Part shown: piece by piece, positions 1 to 11,869 of the stretch
How positions within the stretch are numbered: position 1 is the stretch's first letter
Layout of the letters: each line of letters starts with the position of its first letter
NCBI RefSeq assembly: GCF_017591425.1
Contig: NW_024467083.1
Span: forward strand, 16,173,001 to 16,237,000
DNA: 64,000 nt
Direction: 5' to 3'
From: Ochotona curzoniae
Taxonomy: Eukaryota; Chordata; Mammalia; Lagomorpha; Ochotonidae
The notes under the pieces: generated by a model
Told to the model about the DNA's origin: nothing
The model's database searches: none
The model's input: only the letters and a program-made list of their open reading frames with translations
Made by a program: the position numbers and the translations under genes

Positions 1-89
1 CGTTCACTCCCCAACTACTCAAATCTACCCAAATCCTATTTAGACCAAATCTAGGTTCATAAACTTCTCTCTAATGCAGAGCATGTCGA

Positions 90-390
90 TCTGTGACGGT
101 CATCTCTCACCTGCATTACAGCAGTCACCTCTTATCACATCTCCAGCATCAACTCTTGACCTCTTCCAATCCATTATCACATTGTAGCCAAAAAGAACTT
201 TACAAAATACACATGGGACTGTCATTCACCTGTTTAAAATCCTTCAGTGAGATCCCCTGATGGCGATAACACCACAAACCTCAACAGGACAGGGTGATCG
301 CTTTACAATGTCATTTCTGAAACATCACTTGCCAGTTTAACTCAGAATTGTTCAGCTCCTCAAATGCTTCAGTCTTTTTCCCATTGTTCT
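90..390 (+). repeat. L2-like LINE fragment
   Basis: The stretch CATTACAGCAGTCACCTC through TTCCAATCCATTATCACATTGTAGCC and CCTGTTTAAAATCCTTCAGTGAG follows the order of the mammalian L2 3' region (splice-like CTCC runs, the 'AATCC-TTCAGTGGCTCCC' motif). It is old and diverged, with no coding capacity. The family call is from remembered consensus. Confidence 0.6.
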
Positions 391-483
391 GCCTAATTGA
401 CTGATATAGGACTGTATTCCTTACTCATTAGATTTTAAAATCCATGGTATCATGAATATTGTTTTTCTATTTTATTATTTGTA

Positions 484-794
484 AAAGATGTATTTACTTT
501 TATTGGAAAGTCAGGTCTACAGAGAAGAGACAGAGAGGAGAATCTGCCATCTGCTGGTTCACTCCCCAAATGGGCACAACTGCCAGTGCTGAACCAATCC
601 AAAGCCAAGAACCAGGTCGCCCAGGTCTCCCACATGGGTACAGGGGCCAAAGCTTTGGGTCACTCTCTGCTGCTTTCCTAGGCCACAAGCAGCTGGAAAG
701 GAAGTAGAGCAGCTGGAACATGAACCAGTGCTCATATGGGATCACAGTGCATGCAAGGTAAGGATTTTAACCACTAGGCTATCATGCTGGGCCC
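484..794 (-). repeat. CSINE (lagomorph tRNA-derived SINE)
   Basis: The element is in reverse orientation: an A/T-rich tail end with CAGGTCTACAGAGAAGAGACAG, then CTCCCCAAATGGGCACAACTG, CCCACATGGGTACAGGGG and, at the tRNA-like head, CATATGGGATCACAGTGCATGCAAGG with CCACTAGGCTATCATGCTGGGCCC. These are the reverse complement of the C-repeat body and of the degraded tRNA promoter. Confidence 0.85.
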
Positions 795-805
795 TGTCTG
801 TTTTA

Positions 806-1127
806 TTTTTAAGTATTTATTTAATTTTATTTTTAAAGACAGATTTGCAGAGAGAAGGACAGACACAGAAAGAAAGATCTTCCATCCACTGGCACACTCC
901 CCAAATTGCCATAGCTGAGCTGCTCTGAAGCCAGAAGCCAGGAGCCTCTTCTGGGTCTCCTAATGGGTACAGGGGTCTAAGGACTTGAACCATCCTCCAT
1001 TGCTTTCCCAGACCACAAGTAGGGAGCTGGAAAAGAAGTGGAGCATCTAGGACAAAAACTGGTATTCATATGGGATGCTGATGCAACAAACAAAGCAGTA
1101 GCTTGTTGAGATACCACACCAGACCTT
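806..1127 (-). repeat. CSINE
   Basis: A second reverse C-repeat directly after the first: TTTTTAAAGACAGATTTGCAGAGAG, CACTCCCCAAATTGCCATAG, TAATGGGTACAGGGGTCTAAGG, CATATGGGATGCTGATGCAACA and a head ending ACCACACCAGACC. Confidence 0.85.
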
Positions 1128-1150
1128 ATCCTTGTTTATGTTTTTTACTG

Positions 1151-1270
1151 TTTGTATGTTTAGAAGTAAACAAATCATCAGACACAATATTTGGTGGAAA
1201 TATAATTTATTTGTATGTTTAGAAGTAAAATCATCAGACACAATATTTGGTGGAAATATAATTTATTTGT
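1151..1270. repeat. Tandem duplication, unit about 56-59 bp
   Basis: Two near-identical units (1151-1209 and 1210-1265) both start TTTGTATGTTTAGAAGTAAA and run through CAGACACAATATTTGGTGG; the first has three extra bases (CAA). A third copy is only begun (TTTGT). The block lies between oppositely oriented CSINEs. Confidence 0.95.
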
Positions 1271-1319
1271 TCAAATATGCCTTTTGAAGACTTAATTATT
1301 TGAAAGAGTTACAGAGCAG

Positions 1320-1612
1320 GTGCTACACTGTAGCACTGGCATCCCTTGAGAGCTAGTTTGAGTCTTAATTGCCCCACCTCTGATCTAGCTCTCTGCTTAT
1401 ACTCCTGAGAGAGAAGTGCTGAGCTCTGCACCCACATACCAGATGAAGCTCCTGGCTCCTGGCTTCTGCCTGGCCCAGCCTCGGCTATTTTAACCATTTG
1501 GGAAGTGAATCATCAGATAGAAGACTCTTCTTTCTCTACCTCTGCCTATCCCTCTGTATAACTCCACCTTTTCAATAAGTAAATATAAACGAATGAATCT
1601 TATTTTTTAAAA
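1320..1612 (+). repeat. CSINE
   Basis: Forward C-repeat: GTAGCACTGGCATCCCTTGAG, GCTCTGCACCCACATACC, GAAGCTCCTGGCTCCTGGC, CATTTGGGAAGTGAATCATC, ending in an A-rich tail. About 35 bp before it (1285-1319, ATTATTTGAAAGAGTTACAG) looks like the tail end of another, reverse copy that this one interrupted. Confidence 0.8.
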
Positions 1613-1872
1613 AAAAACGAAAAGGAGTTACAGAGAGAAAGGAAATGCAAAGAGATCTTCCATTCTCTGGTCCACTCCTCCAAATGGCTGAGATATTTAG
1701 GGCTGGGCCATGCAGATGTCCATCAAGGTCTCCTCTATGGATGATGGGGAACCAAGCACTTAAGACATGGTCCATTGGCTTCTCAGTTGAGCTGGGTCAA
1801 AAGTCAAAGAGCCAGGACTCTAACAAGCATTCATATGGGATGCAGGTCTTACAGGTGGCAGTTTAACTAGAA
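1613..1872 (-). repeat. CSINE, tail-to-tail with the preceding copy
   Basis: Reverse C-repeat starting at the shared A/T tail (GGAGTTACAGAGAGAAAGG), with CTCCTCCAAATGGCTGAG, ATGATGGGGAACCAAG and CATATGGGATGCAGGTCTTACAGG at the head. Confidence 0.8.
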
Positions 1873-2188
1873 GCAAAACAGTGGCCTTCTTTGTTTCAAA
1901 CTCTATGCTTGGTGTCTGTGATACAAAAATAGTTTTTGAAAGGGACCAAACCTTCTGAATGCAAGAAGCTCCCATTTTGAATGAAGCAGAATAAATGAAA
2001 CAAAAAAGCACATTTATCACATGCAGTATATATAGTGAATATAATATAATTTAATATAATGTATTCAATAGAATACATAAAATGGTGATAAATATGAAGA
2101 AAGTATTAAGTGGTACAGAGTTAGCGTATGATGGGAAGAGGCTTAAAAGTTAAATGGAGTAGTCAAGGAAGATATAAAGTAACATTTG
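1873..2188. other. AT-rich intergenic stretch
   Basis: No gene or nameable repeat is seen. It includes an ATATAATATAATTTAATATAAT low-complexity run near 2035-2065. Confidence 0.6.
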
Positions 2189-2189
2189 T

Positions 2190-2430
2190 GTCAGGATGTG
2201 GAGAAGAAGGAAACAATGGGAAGGAGAGGAGGGGAGAACAGAAGGAAGTAAGGAGAGGAAAAGGAAGGGGAGGAGGTAAAGGAGGAAAGGAAAGTAGGAA
2301 GTGGAGAGGGAGAGGAAGGAGAAGATGGAGAAAAGGAGCAAGGGGAAAAGGAGAGCAATGGGAGATAGAAGGTGAGAGGAGGGGGCAGCAGGAGAAACAG
2401 AGGGAAAGAAGAAGAAGGACCAGGAGTAGG
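2190..2430 (+). repeat. Purine-rich (GA)n low-complexity tract
   Basis: Roughly 240 bases almost wholly of A and G on the plus strand, with irregular GGAGA, GGAAAGG and GAAGAAG runs. It encodes Arg/Glu/Gly-rich open frames on one strand and Leu/Ser/Pro-rich ones on the other, which are composition artefacts. Confidence 0.95.
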
Positions 2431-2888
2431 AGCACCAGGTGACTACCAGGGTGAAACACTCTAGCAATGGGGACTGCAAGTTTAAAGTTCCTAGACTAGA
2501 TGTGGTGGTATTTGAAAGTTAATGGGCTGGAAAGGAGGCCAGAGTAGTCAGAGCAGAATAAGCCAGTCCTCGATCTATACAGAGAGTAAAGACAAAAAGG
2601 TCTAACCTTTAGGGCTGTGTAGATCTGTGGATTTTTCATGATGCAGGCAATAGGAAACCACTGGAGGGCTTTTCAGTGTATGAGGTCCATGGTAGACCTT
2701 GGAAATCAGGAGTGTTTCTTTGCTCTGTTAGGAGTAGACCAAAGGCAAGAAACATAAAAATCCAAGTGGCAGGTAGGCGGTTGAAAGGTAACAGTGGCAC
2801 CAGGTGACTAAGCAAAACTTCTTGAAGGAAGAATTGAAAAAGATATATTGGATTTCTCAAATGGGAGATAAGAATCGAGGATTTTTTT

Positions 2889-3214
2889 AAAGGAACTATT
2901 TATTATTATTATTATTGTAAAGGCAGATTTACAGACAGATGGAGAAACAAAAAGAAACATCCTCCATCTGCTGGTTCATTTCTCCAAATATGTACAATGG
3001 CCACAGCTAAGTCAGTTCAAACCCGGGAGCTTATTCCAGCTCTTCCACATGGTTTAGGGTTCCAAGGACTTGGGCCATCCTCCACTGCTTTCCCAGGCTA
3101 TAAGCAGGGAGCTGGATGGGAAGTGAAGTGGCAAAAACACAAACTGGTGTGCATATGGGATGCCAACACTTGAAGGTGGAGGATTATCCAATTGAACCAC
3201 GTTGCTGGCCCCAG
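2889..3214 (-). repeat. CSINE
   Basis: Reverse C-repeat with an ATT trinucleotide run in the tail (TATTATTATTATTATTG), then AGGCAGATTTACAGACAG, CATATGGGATGCCAACACTTG and a head ending AACCACGTTGCTGGCCCC. Confidence 0.85.
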
Positions 3215-4988
3215 GAGTCAAGGATTCTAAGGACATTTTGCCTAAGCAAATGGAAAGGTGGAATTACCATTGATTGCAAGGAGTAGGATTGTGCATACTC
3301 AATTGAAGCAGTCTATTAGGCATTCAAGACATTTCATGCTGATCAGAATTGCATTTTAAGTTAAGACGTCACTTGTCAACACTACTGATACCTTTTAGGA
3401 TTGGAATCATTCCTTCCAGACTCAAGGCTCTGGCTGAGTCTCAAACTTGGTTGATGTCATGAAAGTGATCTAAGGGGACACACTGGGTTTGAAGCGAATT
3501 TTGGCACCAGATCTACAGAAATACTGCCATCTCGATGTTTACTCTGAGCATCTTTTAAAAAATCTAATAAGCAAAACATTCTGGATTGTGCTGAAGACTT
3601 GGAACCACTCTGCACTAAAGCTTCCTAAACTCAGAGGCGTTAGATGAGGTTTTCTTGGCCATGCCATGTGCCAGGTCCTCTGATAAACCATCTGCTAGGA
3701 ATCTGTCCTTCTGTAACACTGAGCCAAAGGCTCCAGATGGACCTGTGAAAGGACTCTAGCCTGGGTAAAGAAGGCAAAGGGATAACCATGGGCATGCTTT
3801 CAAGTCATTGTGCCCTGGCCACCAAGGACACCATCTGAGAGTGTCCTTTGAGGTCTTCTTAGAGAAGGAGAATTATAACTGATCTAAGGATTGAACAGCC
3901 AAGCCCACTCAGACCCGGCAACAACTTCTATGAGTAGGTTCTGTGCAGATGTTACTCTAATGAGTAAATTTTTTAAAATTTTAAAATTCCGATTTGCACA
4001 AAGAGACAAATTGTACCCTATACCTACCATGCTCGATGGGTTAGTGTATTTTCTTTATATAACATGCTGAAGAAAAATATTTCACATTCAAAAGTGCATT
4101 CAAGGAAATTAGTTAAGTTGCACACACAGTCCGGAATCCACCTGCAGGTTCTTGTGATAGATCTTGGGTGATTCAAATTACAATGTCTGAATTTGGGATG
4201 AGCGGCCTCCCTGCCGAAAAGGCACCAGTTGAACTCTGGGAGCAGTCCTGCACAGGGCTCTGTGATGGTTCTTATACTTTAATGGAAGAGCAGTATTTTT
4301 CTGGAGCTGAGAATGCGGAATGTTCACCAACCAGGGATTGCTGCTTTATCTGTGAATCAGTTGAGAAACAAATCACTACCAAGCTTTCTTGCTGGGAAAA
4401 GTGGGGCATCAATGACGTGGGAAACAAGCTCTTTGAGGACAGTAACAAGCATTTAAACAAAAATTCACTGTAGGTTTAGCATTTAAAGATTCTTTCATCT
4501 GGTGTACATAGAGTAATGCACTGGGCAAATAAGAATAGATGAAGTAATTTCATTAGTAAGCTCATTAGCATGATACGCTCTTATTCCATCTGGGCTTCAG
4601 AAAACAATGAAAACAGTTCAAACAGATTTTTTTCCTCATTATGTCTGAAGGAATGCCATCGAAGGGATGCATAAACATCCTAACAGAAACATGCTGACCT
4701 CCCCCAACCTGGAAATTCTGACCTGCTGGAGTACAGGAGTCGTTCCTTCATCTCAGCACAGATAGGAATGGGAAACTTGGGGTTTTCTGGCTCCATTCAG
4801 GCAGATAAAGTTTATGAATGCATAATGAGTTTCTCCATCATTAGTTACATTTCAGTTTGCTGCTGATCATAGGCAGTCGTTCTTTTGTCCTGAGAATGAC
4901 TTTAGATTTATGTCAGCAGCCCTGCCACACAAACTGCATGTTTGTTGGACTGAATGTGAGGTTGCAGTTGAAAAAGGAGTCCTATTTG

Positions 4989-4991
<3 letters not shown>
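3215..4991. other. Intergenic stretch without recognised genes
   Basis: Unique-looking sequence. The 101-codon open frame at 4168-4473 (plus) shows no domain, no family resemblance and no splice or transcript support. AT-rich motifs such as CATTAGTAAGCTCATTAGCATG near 4550-4572 could be regulatory but this is only impression. Confidence 0.5.

Positions 4992-5023
<32 letters not shown>
4992..5023 (+). repeat. Uninterrupted A(32) tract
   Basis: Thirty-two consecutive A residues followed by CCCCCGGG. No CSINE body lies in front of it. It may be a poly(A) tail of an unrecognised retrocopy or a simple mononucleotide repeat. Confidence 0.95.
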
Positions 5024-5025
<2 letters not shown>

Positions 5026-6187
5026 CCCGGGTTTGCACCACAGCTGTCGTAGGAAAGAGAAGGTAAAGGCTTGAACATATGCAAAGCCTGCCAATTGGTA
5101 GTGGCCCAGAGTAAGTGCTGTCTGGGGTTTCCTGTATCAGTGTTACTGGCATCATCGACATGAACACAGTTTCTGTGTCTACTGTGCAGAAGAACTGGAT
5201 TTAAAATACAAAGAAATAAGTCACCCATGGTGCTCAGTGTCCTTTAACAGCTGCCACCATGAACGTACTTGGGAATCAGGGCAGGATGTCAGCTAGGTTG
5301 GGCAGCCTATATAGACTCTGCAGGGTGTGAACAAAGACAGCTTTCTGGTTAAAGGACAAAGAAGGTATTCAGATACCATTTGTCTTTTATATAAAAGGAG
5401 ATACTGTACTATCTTTCTCTCTGTCATGACATTGTCTACACATTAGAAAAAATTGAAAGATAATGGCTTTAATGTATTGTATGAAATCAGAGGTAAATGC
5501 AAAATTACTGTTATTAGATTTTTCCTAATCTACCAATGGTTAGCACAAATATAACACATTAAATATTTTGCATTGTAATGATTTTATTGGGGTAAGTTAT
5601 ATAAAATTACCCACAATAAGATAAAGTACAAGCAGCTTCCATAGAGGCCAATTTATAATGTGTCATGGACCTTGCTATTCTGTGCAATAAATTTTAATTG
5701 TTTTTTTATACTTTGCACTCCATGATAAATTTATTAAAGGGCATGTTTTTAAAGATGTATATGAAATAAAGACAGTACAAAGTTTCCCTTGGGTTGCATA
5801 AAGGTTACATTTTCATTAAAATTTCCAACAATTTTGCTTCACTCATATGTGGAGCTACAATAATTGGAAGGCCTTCTGAGGGCACCTAGTGCAAATCTTT
5901 TTTCTGATGAGCTAATAGCGGTTCTGGGTGGTTAACTTATTTACCCAAGGTGACAGAAAAGGTCAAAGTCACGAACACCTTTCCAGTCCCTGGGCCCCTA
6001 TTGAATGCCTCTTGTGGGAAAATTGAATGCTATTGTCTGGAGCTTTTAGGCCAGCTCACAATGTGTTTACACCGAGGAGGCCATGGGTGTGGTGTGAAAG
6101 CCCCTGAGTCTGCACAAGCACACCTCTCCTAAATAGCCAGATCCACTTTCTCAACTTCCTTACCAGACTCTTAAATCTTCCTAAAGG
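5024..6187. other. Intergenic stretch, nothing recognised
   Basis: No coding frame, RNA gene or repeat I can name. AT-rich in 5450-5830. Confidence 0.5.
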
Positions 6188-6503
6188 ATAAAAAAAAAAA
6201 AAAGAAAAGATTTCTTTGACAGTCAGGTTTACAGAATAGTGGGGAAGTGGTAGAGAAAGAGAGCGAGAGAATCAACCATTCACTTCTTTACTCCCCAAAA
6301 GTCCATGACAGTCAAGGCAGGAACTCTGTTCAGGTCTCCCATATGGGTGCAGGGATCCAAGAACTTGAGCGATCTTCTACTCCTTTCCCAGCATCTTAGT
6401 AAAGAGCTTGATTGGAAGTATAGCAACTGAAATTTGAATCTGTGCTCATATGGGATGCCAGCATCATTGGTAGCAGCTTAGTGCCACAATTCTTGGCTCC
6501 CCA
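6188..6503 (-). repeat. CSINE
   Basis: Reverse C-repeat: A-rich start, GTCAGGTTTACAGAATAG, CATATGGGTGCAGGGATCC, CATATGGGATGCCAGCATC, ending near CTTGGCTCCCC. Confidence 0.82.
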
Positions 6504-6610
6504 GACTCTTGATTCTGGATTTAACAAGTCCTGACAAAAATGTGTCTACATCCATGAACTCTCAGACCACTCAGTCAAGTGACTCTGCAAAGTCCAGACA
6601 ATAAATAGTG

Positions 6611-6934
6611 AGGGGTCAGTGTTGTGGCACATAGGCTAAAGCCTGTGACACCATCATCCCTTATGGGCACTGTTTTGCTTCCAATCCAGTTCTCTGATGT
6701 TGCCTTGGGAAAGGGAAACAGAACATGGCCAAAGTGTTTAGACCCCTGCTACCCATGTGGGAGGTCTGGCGGAAGCTCCTGCATCTTGGGTTCAGGATGG
6801 TCCAACCCTGCTTATTAACAGCCATTTGGCGAGTAGACCAGATGGAAGATTTTCTCTCTTTCTCTCTCTCTCTTTCTCTGTTTCTCTGTAACCTTGACTT
6901 TCAAACAAATAAATCTTTAACAAAAAAAAAATTC
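6611..6934 (+). repeat. CSINE
   Basis: Forward C-repeat: GGGGTCAGTGTTGTGGCAC at the head, CACCATCATCCCTTATGGGC, CTACCCATGTGGGAGGTCTG, a TCTCTCTTTCTCTC microsatellite in the 3' part and an AAATAAATCTTTAACAAAAAAA tail. Confidence 0.85.
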
Positions 6935-9590
6935 TGAAATTAAAGGTATATGGACATCTACCCTGCTTCCAGGCAAGAGACTCAGTTATCCCTGTTTTAC
7001 AGTTGAGTAATGGGTTCAGAGATACTGGTAATTGCAGGTCTCAGGTTCATCTGCCTCTGCATCAACAGTTATATTAATTTTCATGTAGTATTTCAGGTTC
7101 ACTGCAGTGTGTTAAACTAGGAGAAGATAATGGAGAAACCTGGCCTCAAGAAGTTTGGGACAGAAGTTTCTTAAATTTCTAGCTTTCTGAATCCAAATAG
7201 GATAAAACAGAGGCAGAGAAAGTTAATCCTATTCGGAGGCATGAGAAGGAAACATGTTATACTAATTGGTTTGGGTCTGTTTACCTCACTCAATAACTGT
7301 GTTATGAGGAAGAACAAGTGTATCTCAATTGGCTTAAACCAGTTGGGGCTTGTTTCCTATGGGGAGGGTTTGCTTTTCAGTTGAATTTCATCCCTCCCTC
7401 AGGAACTAAAGCATGGGTTCCAGGACTTCCCAAGGGTGGCATAATCTGCAGGTGCTCAAGTCCTTAACTTAAAAAGGCAAACATAAACACCCCTCGATAT
7501 AATTTAAATCAGCTCTAGATAGCTTTAAATGTGACAACATGAACTTGACAGAAATTTTTTTCCTGAATATGAATTTTGATTGAGTCATTTTGAACTACAT
7601 TGGTTGAGTCTGCGTAAGTGAAAGCTAAAGACCCACTCACTGTATGGGCTGAGTGACAGGCAGAATATCCTAATAAAACCTAGAAACTGTTAGGGAGGAA
7701 AGGAGGAAGATGGGTGCTGAGTAGTTAGTCAACAAAAACCCCATTGAGAAGCCTACACGGAATATAGGCTGATGTGTAATCATATATAAAGCCACTTCAC
7801 TTCTACTGGACACTCATACACTTTTTGGTTTCCTTTTAAGTTGCCTCTTCAACAAACACTATAATGGCTTTTCCTTTGAGTATATTCACAATTATTTTGC
7901 CAGGAAGAATTTCTAATGCTGAACTGTAGGGATAAAGCATGTAAATATTAGATTGATCTTGATAAACTTTCTTCTAGGAAGTTTGTTTTCCATGGTTAAT
8001 ATCACCATAATTTTGACTATTTTGTATACTTAATTACATTTATAAATGTATATATAAATAAAATCCTTGTTACTTTAAGAAATAGAAGTCTATGCCTTTC
8101 AGATAAATTTCAGAGTAGATGCTGCAGGGAAGTCTGGTGTATTTTCACGGAACTGCAATTCTTTCAGATTTACCAAAACCCTGATTTTTATATTTCATGA
8201 TATTCTAGATAACAAAATCTCAAAGGAGATGCATCAGTCTTTTCCTCATCCGTCCCCCCAACCCAGAAGTATAATTCACATTTCTCTATAATGAGAAACA
8301 ATCACAAAATTTTTGAGAAATAATTGCTCTTTAACAGGAATCTGGTAATATTATCATTAATCTCATTAATTTATAAAAATACAGGAGATATAGTGATGGT
8401 ACATGAGGATTGTATGCAACAGTATGACTGAGGAAAATGATCAAATGCTTGAGAGGCTAAAATTTGACATTGAAGGACAATAACCAGGTAATTTTTCAGA
8501 CAAAGAAATTGTCCACAGAGTTTGAATGATAGAGCATTTCTAGTGACAGACATAAAGCAGGCATCTTTCTTTTAGTTACAGGAAAACTCAACCTGCTATA
8601 ACCAGCCAACAGGGAGGAGGTTAAGGCCTTCTTGTTATATGTCCAATTTCCAGATGAAAATTTTTTAATTTCCAACATAACTCATTCCATTTAGACTTTT
8701 TGTGATTAATTAATGCTATTTCTTTGATTAAAATGGCTTCAATTGTTTTTCTCATTAGAATTGTCTAATATCTGTATTATGTGACATTCAATGAAAACTC
8801 CAGTGTTGGATTAAGAAGAGACCATATCCAATTAAATTTATTTAAGAAGTCAGGAATCACTGGGAAGCCATCATCAAAACTTTTTGATCCTTAATTAATG
8901 ATCCTAATGACAATAAAATGAGTATTTTTTCTTGGCCTTTCTAAATCGAGGCATCCCAAAAGAGGCCAATAAGTTTTCATTTATAGAATACTGTGGCTGA
9001 ATTAAAAATACATGCCCTTGTGATTCTTCACAAAAGAAGACCAGACTACAAAAAATACATGGAAAATTTAAGCCAAGTGGTCTTTATCTGAGTGAATTTT
9101 ACCAACTCTCCAACCTTGACATGCAACAAAGAGTTTATCTCCTAATGAATGAAGTTCCCCATAAGGGATATTCATGGCATATGTGGCTCTAACAACATAC
9201 ATATGCTGTATATATATGGAATAAGAAGATCAGTTTTCTCTTGTATACAGCTAGATGAGATGGCTTAAGTGGACATTCTTTCCTTGGTGCTATATCAACT
9301 CTCCACTGTTTCTCACCATGATGCTGGCACTTGCAGGATACTTTTTATGGATGGTGCCAACCAGAATCCATGTCCTCAGGCTTATAGAAGAATTAGAACA
9401 ATGGGAGGTTCATGGAGGACTTCGATGTCATAAGAATGTGGGAGATCGCTTCTGGATTGCTGCCTACCTAGCCCATGTGAGAGATTGTAGGCACATGGCT
9501 CACAGTGTCCTCAGCTAACCAAGACCCCAAAATAACCTGTTCACTGGGCATGCAGCAAGAACAATGGGCTGCACTCTAATCTCTCTTCTC
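6935..9590. other. Intergenic stretch, nothing firmly recognised
   Basis: Mostly AT-rich unique sequence. Around 8700-8930 several TAAT/ATTA-rich motifs occur (GATTAATTAATGC, CTTAATTAATGATCC), as in some conserved enhancers, but conservation cannot be judged here. An 87-codon plus-strand frame at 9255-9518 lies just before an LTR-like block; its product is not recognised. Confidence 0.45.
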
Positions 9591-9940
9591 TGCCTCTTTA
9601 ATGAACTGTGCTAGAACTTCTTTGGTGAAGAACTCAAGGAAATAAAATTCATTCTGTTTTTCAGCAGGTAACAAGTTTGCCCTGAGACACAACTTCCTGT
9701 GTTTCCTATGCCTCCTGACCTTTAACTTCATCGGAGGGTCCAAAGACATAGACATATCTATTAGCCTGTCACAATGTCATTATTGGGTGGCAGTACTGTA
9801 GGGAGTGCCCTTCTGCCTGCCCCTTCCTTTCCGTACCCTATATAAGCTTATAATTTCTCTCAAATAAATAGATATCCCTTACCCACCAGTTTGTCTCCAG
9901 TGTTTCTGCTACAGAGGAACACTGCAACCTCACTTTTCAG
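9590..9940 (+). mobile_element. LTR-like block, uncertain
   Basis: It shows promoter and poly(A) features in LTR order: CCCTATATAAGCTT (TATA-type box, about 9837-9850), CAAATAAATAG (poly(A)-type hexamer, about 9863) and CTCACTTTTCA followed by a GTGGTCCTGGGG string that could be a decayed primer-binding region. No clear TG...CA ends or target duplication were found, and the TATA-to-hexamer distance is short for a retroviral LTR. Confidence 0.35.
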
Positions 9941-11537
9941 TGGTCCTGGGGCCTAGGGGACAAAAGATCCCCAAGATGAGACATTGAAATCAGAATATTT
10001 ATTCCCATTCCCTCTCTGATGTTTGCCTCTGTCTTTCTCTTATAGCTCCATCCAGCTCACTGGATTCCTGAAACTACTCAATCCTCTTAATTTTGGGGGG
10101 CTAAGTCCCTGTTCTCCATTATTCTTAGCCTAAGAGGCCTTAATATGACTGTTTGATTTCCCTTAACCCTTCCCTGGTCTCAATAGACAGTCTTTTCATC
10201 AAACTCTGCATTACTCATGTTTCTTGTTAGGACCACTACTGATGTAGGTCATATGTAGTCTATCAAATAAAATGAGATACAATTCCATAAAACTTGCAAG
10301 AAAGGTACTCATTATCTGTAACCCACAATCCAAATAGAAAGTTGGGCCCGCAGTTGTAAATTTATGTGTGGTTTTGAAGCTACAGGGCTGTTTTTCTGAT
10401 ATGACTGCTTTGTATAAAATAAGTCATTTTCTTCATCATTAGTGTCCTTTCCAGTTCCATCCTCAAAAGCTTATAATTAACATATATGTATACTCTTCTC
10501 TGAGTCCTACGGTCTAATAAGAATAGCCTATAGGCCAAAAAATCACTAAGTCACTGTAACAATAGGCATTGCATAAAGAACAGCAAGTGCTAATAGCAAG
10601 ATTTTTGCTTTATCTTTGACTTTATAAAAACCTTTTGGACATATTAAAGTAGGTCTTTGGAACTCCTGAGTGTCCAATAAAATGCTACACATCTGTCCAT
10701 TTTTCCAATATCTTATAACACACATTTAAAATCCAACTTACATGAACTTTTTATGATAAAAAATATAGGCATGTCTTGCAACCATGCAAGAAGAATAATC
10801 TCAATAAAGAATATCTCAATAAAGATAGAAATACTATGAGAACATAGGGGCAAGTTTTCCAAGACATTAGGAATTGGACATAGAGAAAATACTCATGGAT
10901 AAGTTTAGATTGGCCAATGAGTCTGTTACCAGGAATGCTATACAATGGGGATTTATTTTAGAAATGAAACCTCAAACAAATTGTAGAAGCATAGGGAGCT
11001 GAATTGAATGATCAAAACTAAGTCATTAGCTAATCCTTCTAGAGCACTGATGTGGGTAGACAGACCAAACTTTACAGGAATCTTTGAAAGACAAGGCACA
11101 TACACACATGGAATTGAGAAAACAAACAGGAAATTTGCAGAAAAACCAAGGCATGTTACCTTTATGTATTTATCACTCCCATAAATCCACAGTCAAGCAT
11201 CTGGCATTAGAGCTTGTATTGCTGTGAGTCATCAGAAAGAAAAACTGGATTGAGAGTAAATAAGAGTTAGGGAGAGTTAGCCTTTGCTTCTCTCCCCTTT
11301 ACCTAGCCATTACCATATTATAGCCACAAGATATTCTTAAAGTAATGCTTCTAATTCATTTCTTTCTCTTGTAGATCTCATGCATGTTTCTTATTTGGCT
11401 AATGCTAATCTGGAACCATATTGAGAAGAGGACTCTGGGACATTTATTTCCCAGATTAACTGAAGGAATATTATAATAGCTGTAGCATAGTTCATTTATT
11501 CTCAACTTAGCACCTATATGCATTTCCATGAGTACAG
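9941..11537. other. Intergenic stretch, nothing recognised
   Basis: No supported gene or nameable repeat. Old retroposon remnants are possible around 9990-10240. Confidence 0.45.
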
Positions 11538-11869
11538 TTTTTTTTTAAAGATTCATTTCATTTTTTATTGGAAAGACAGATTTAAACAGAGAAGGTGATA
11601 CTGAGAGAAAGATCTTCCATTCTCTGGTTCACTCCGCAAGTGGCTGCAATGACCAGAGCTGATCTGATCCAAAGCCAGATCCAGGAGCTTCTTCCAGGTC
11701 TCCCACATGGATTCAGGGTCACAAGATTTTTGGCCATCCTCTGCTGCTCTTCCAGGCCTAAGCAGGGAGCTGGATGGGAAGTGGCGCAGCCAGGACATGA
11801 ACCAGCTCCTATATGGGATTCCAGTGCATTCAGTGTGAAGATTTAGCCACTGAGCCATTGCACCGGGTC
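11538..11869 (-). repeat. CSINE
   Basis: Reverse C-repeat: T-rich start, ATTGGAAAGACAGATTT, CACTCCGCAAGTGGCTGCAATG, CCACATGGATTCAGGGTC, head ending GCCATTGCACCGGGTC. Confidence 0.88.

Noticed and set aside
2128..2479. Arg/Glu/Gly-rich and Leu/Ser/Pro-rich open frames on both strands
   Set aside because: They are direct translations of the polypurine tract and reflect composition, not a gene.
4168..4473. 101-codon plus-strand open frame
   Set aside because: No domain, no recognised family, no splice or start context; length is within chance for this much DNA.
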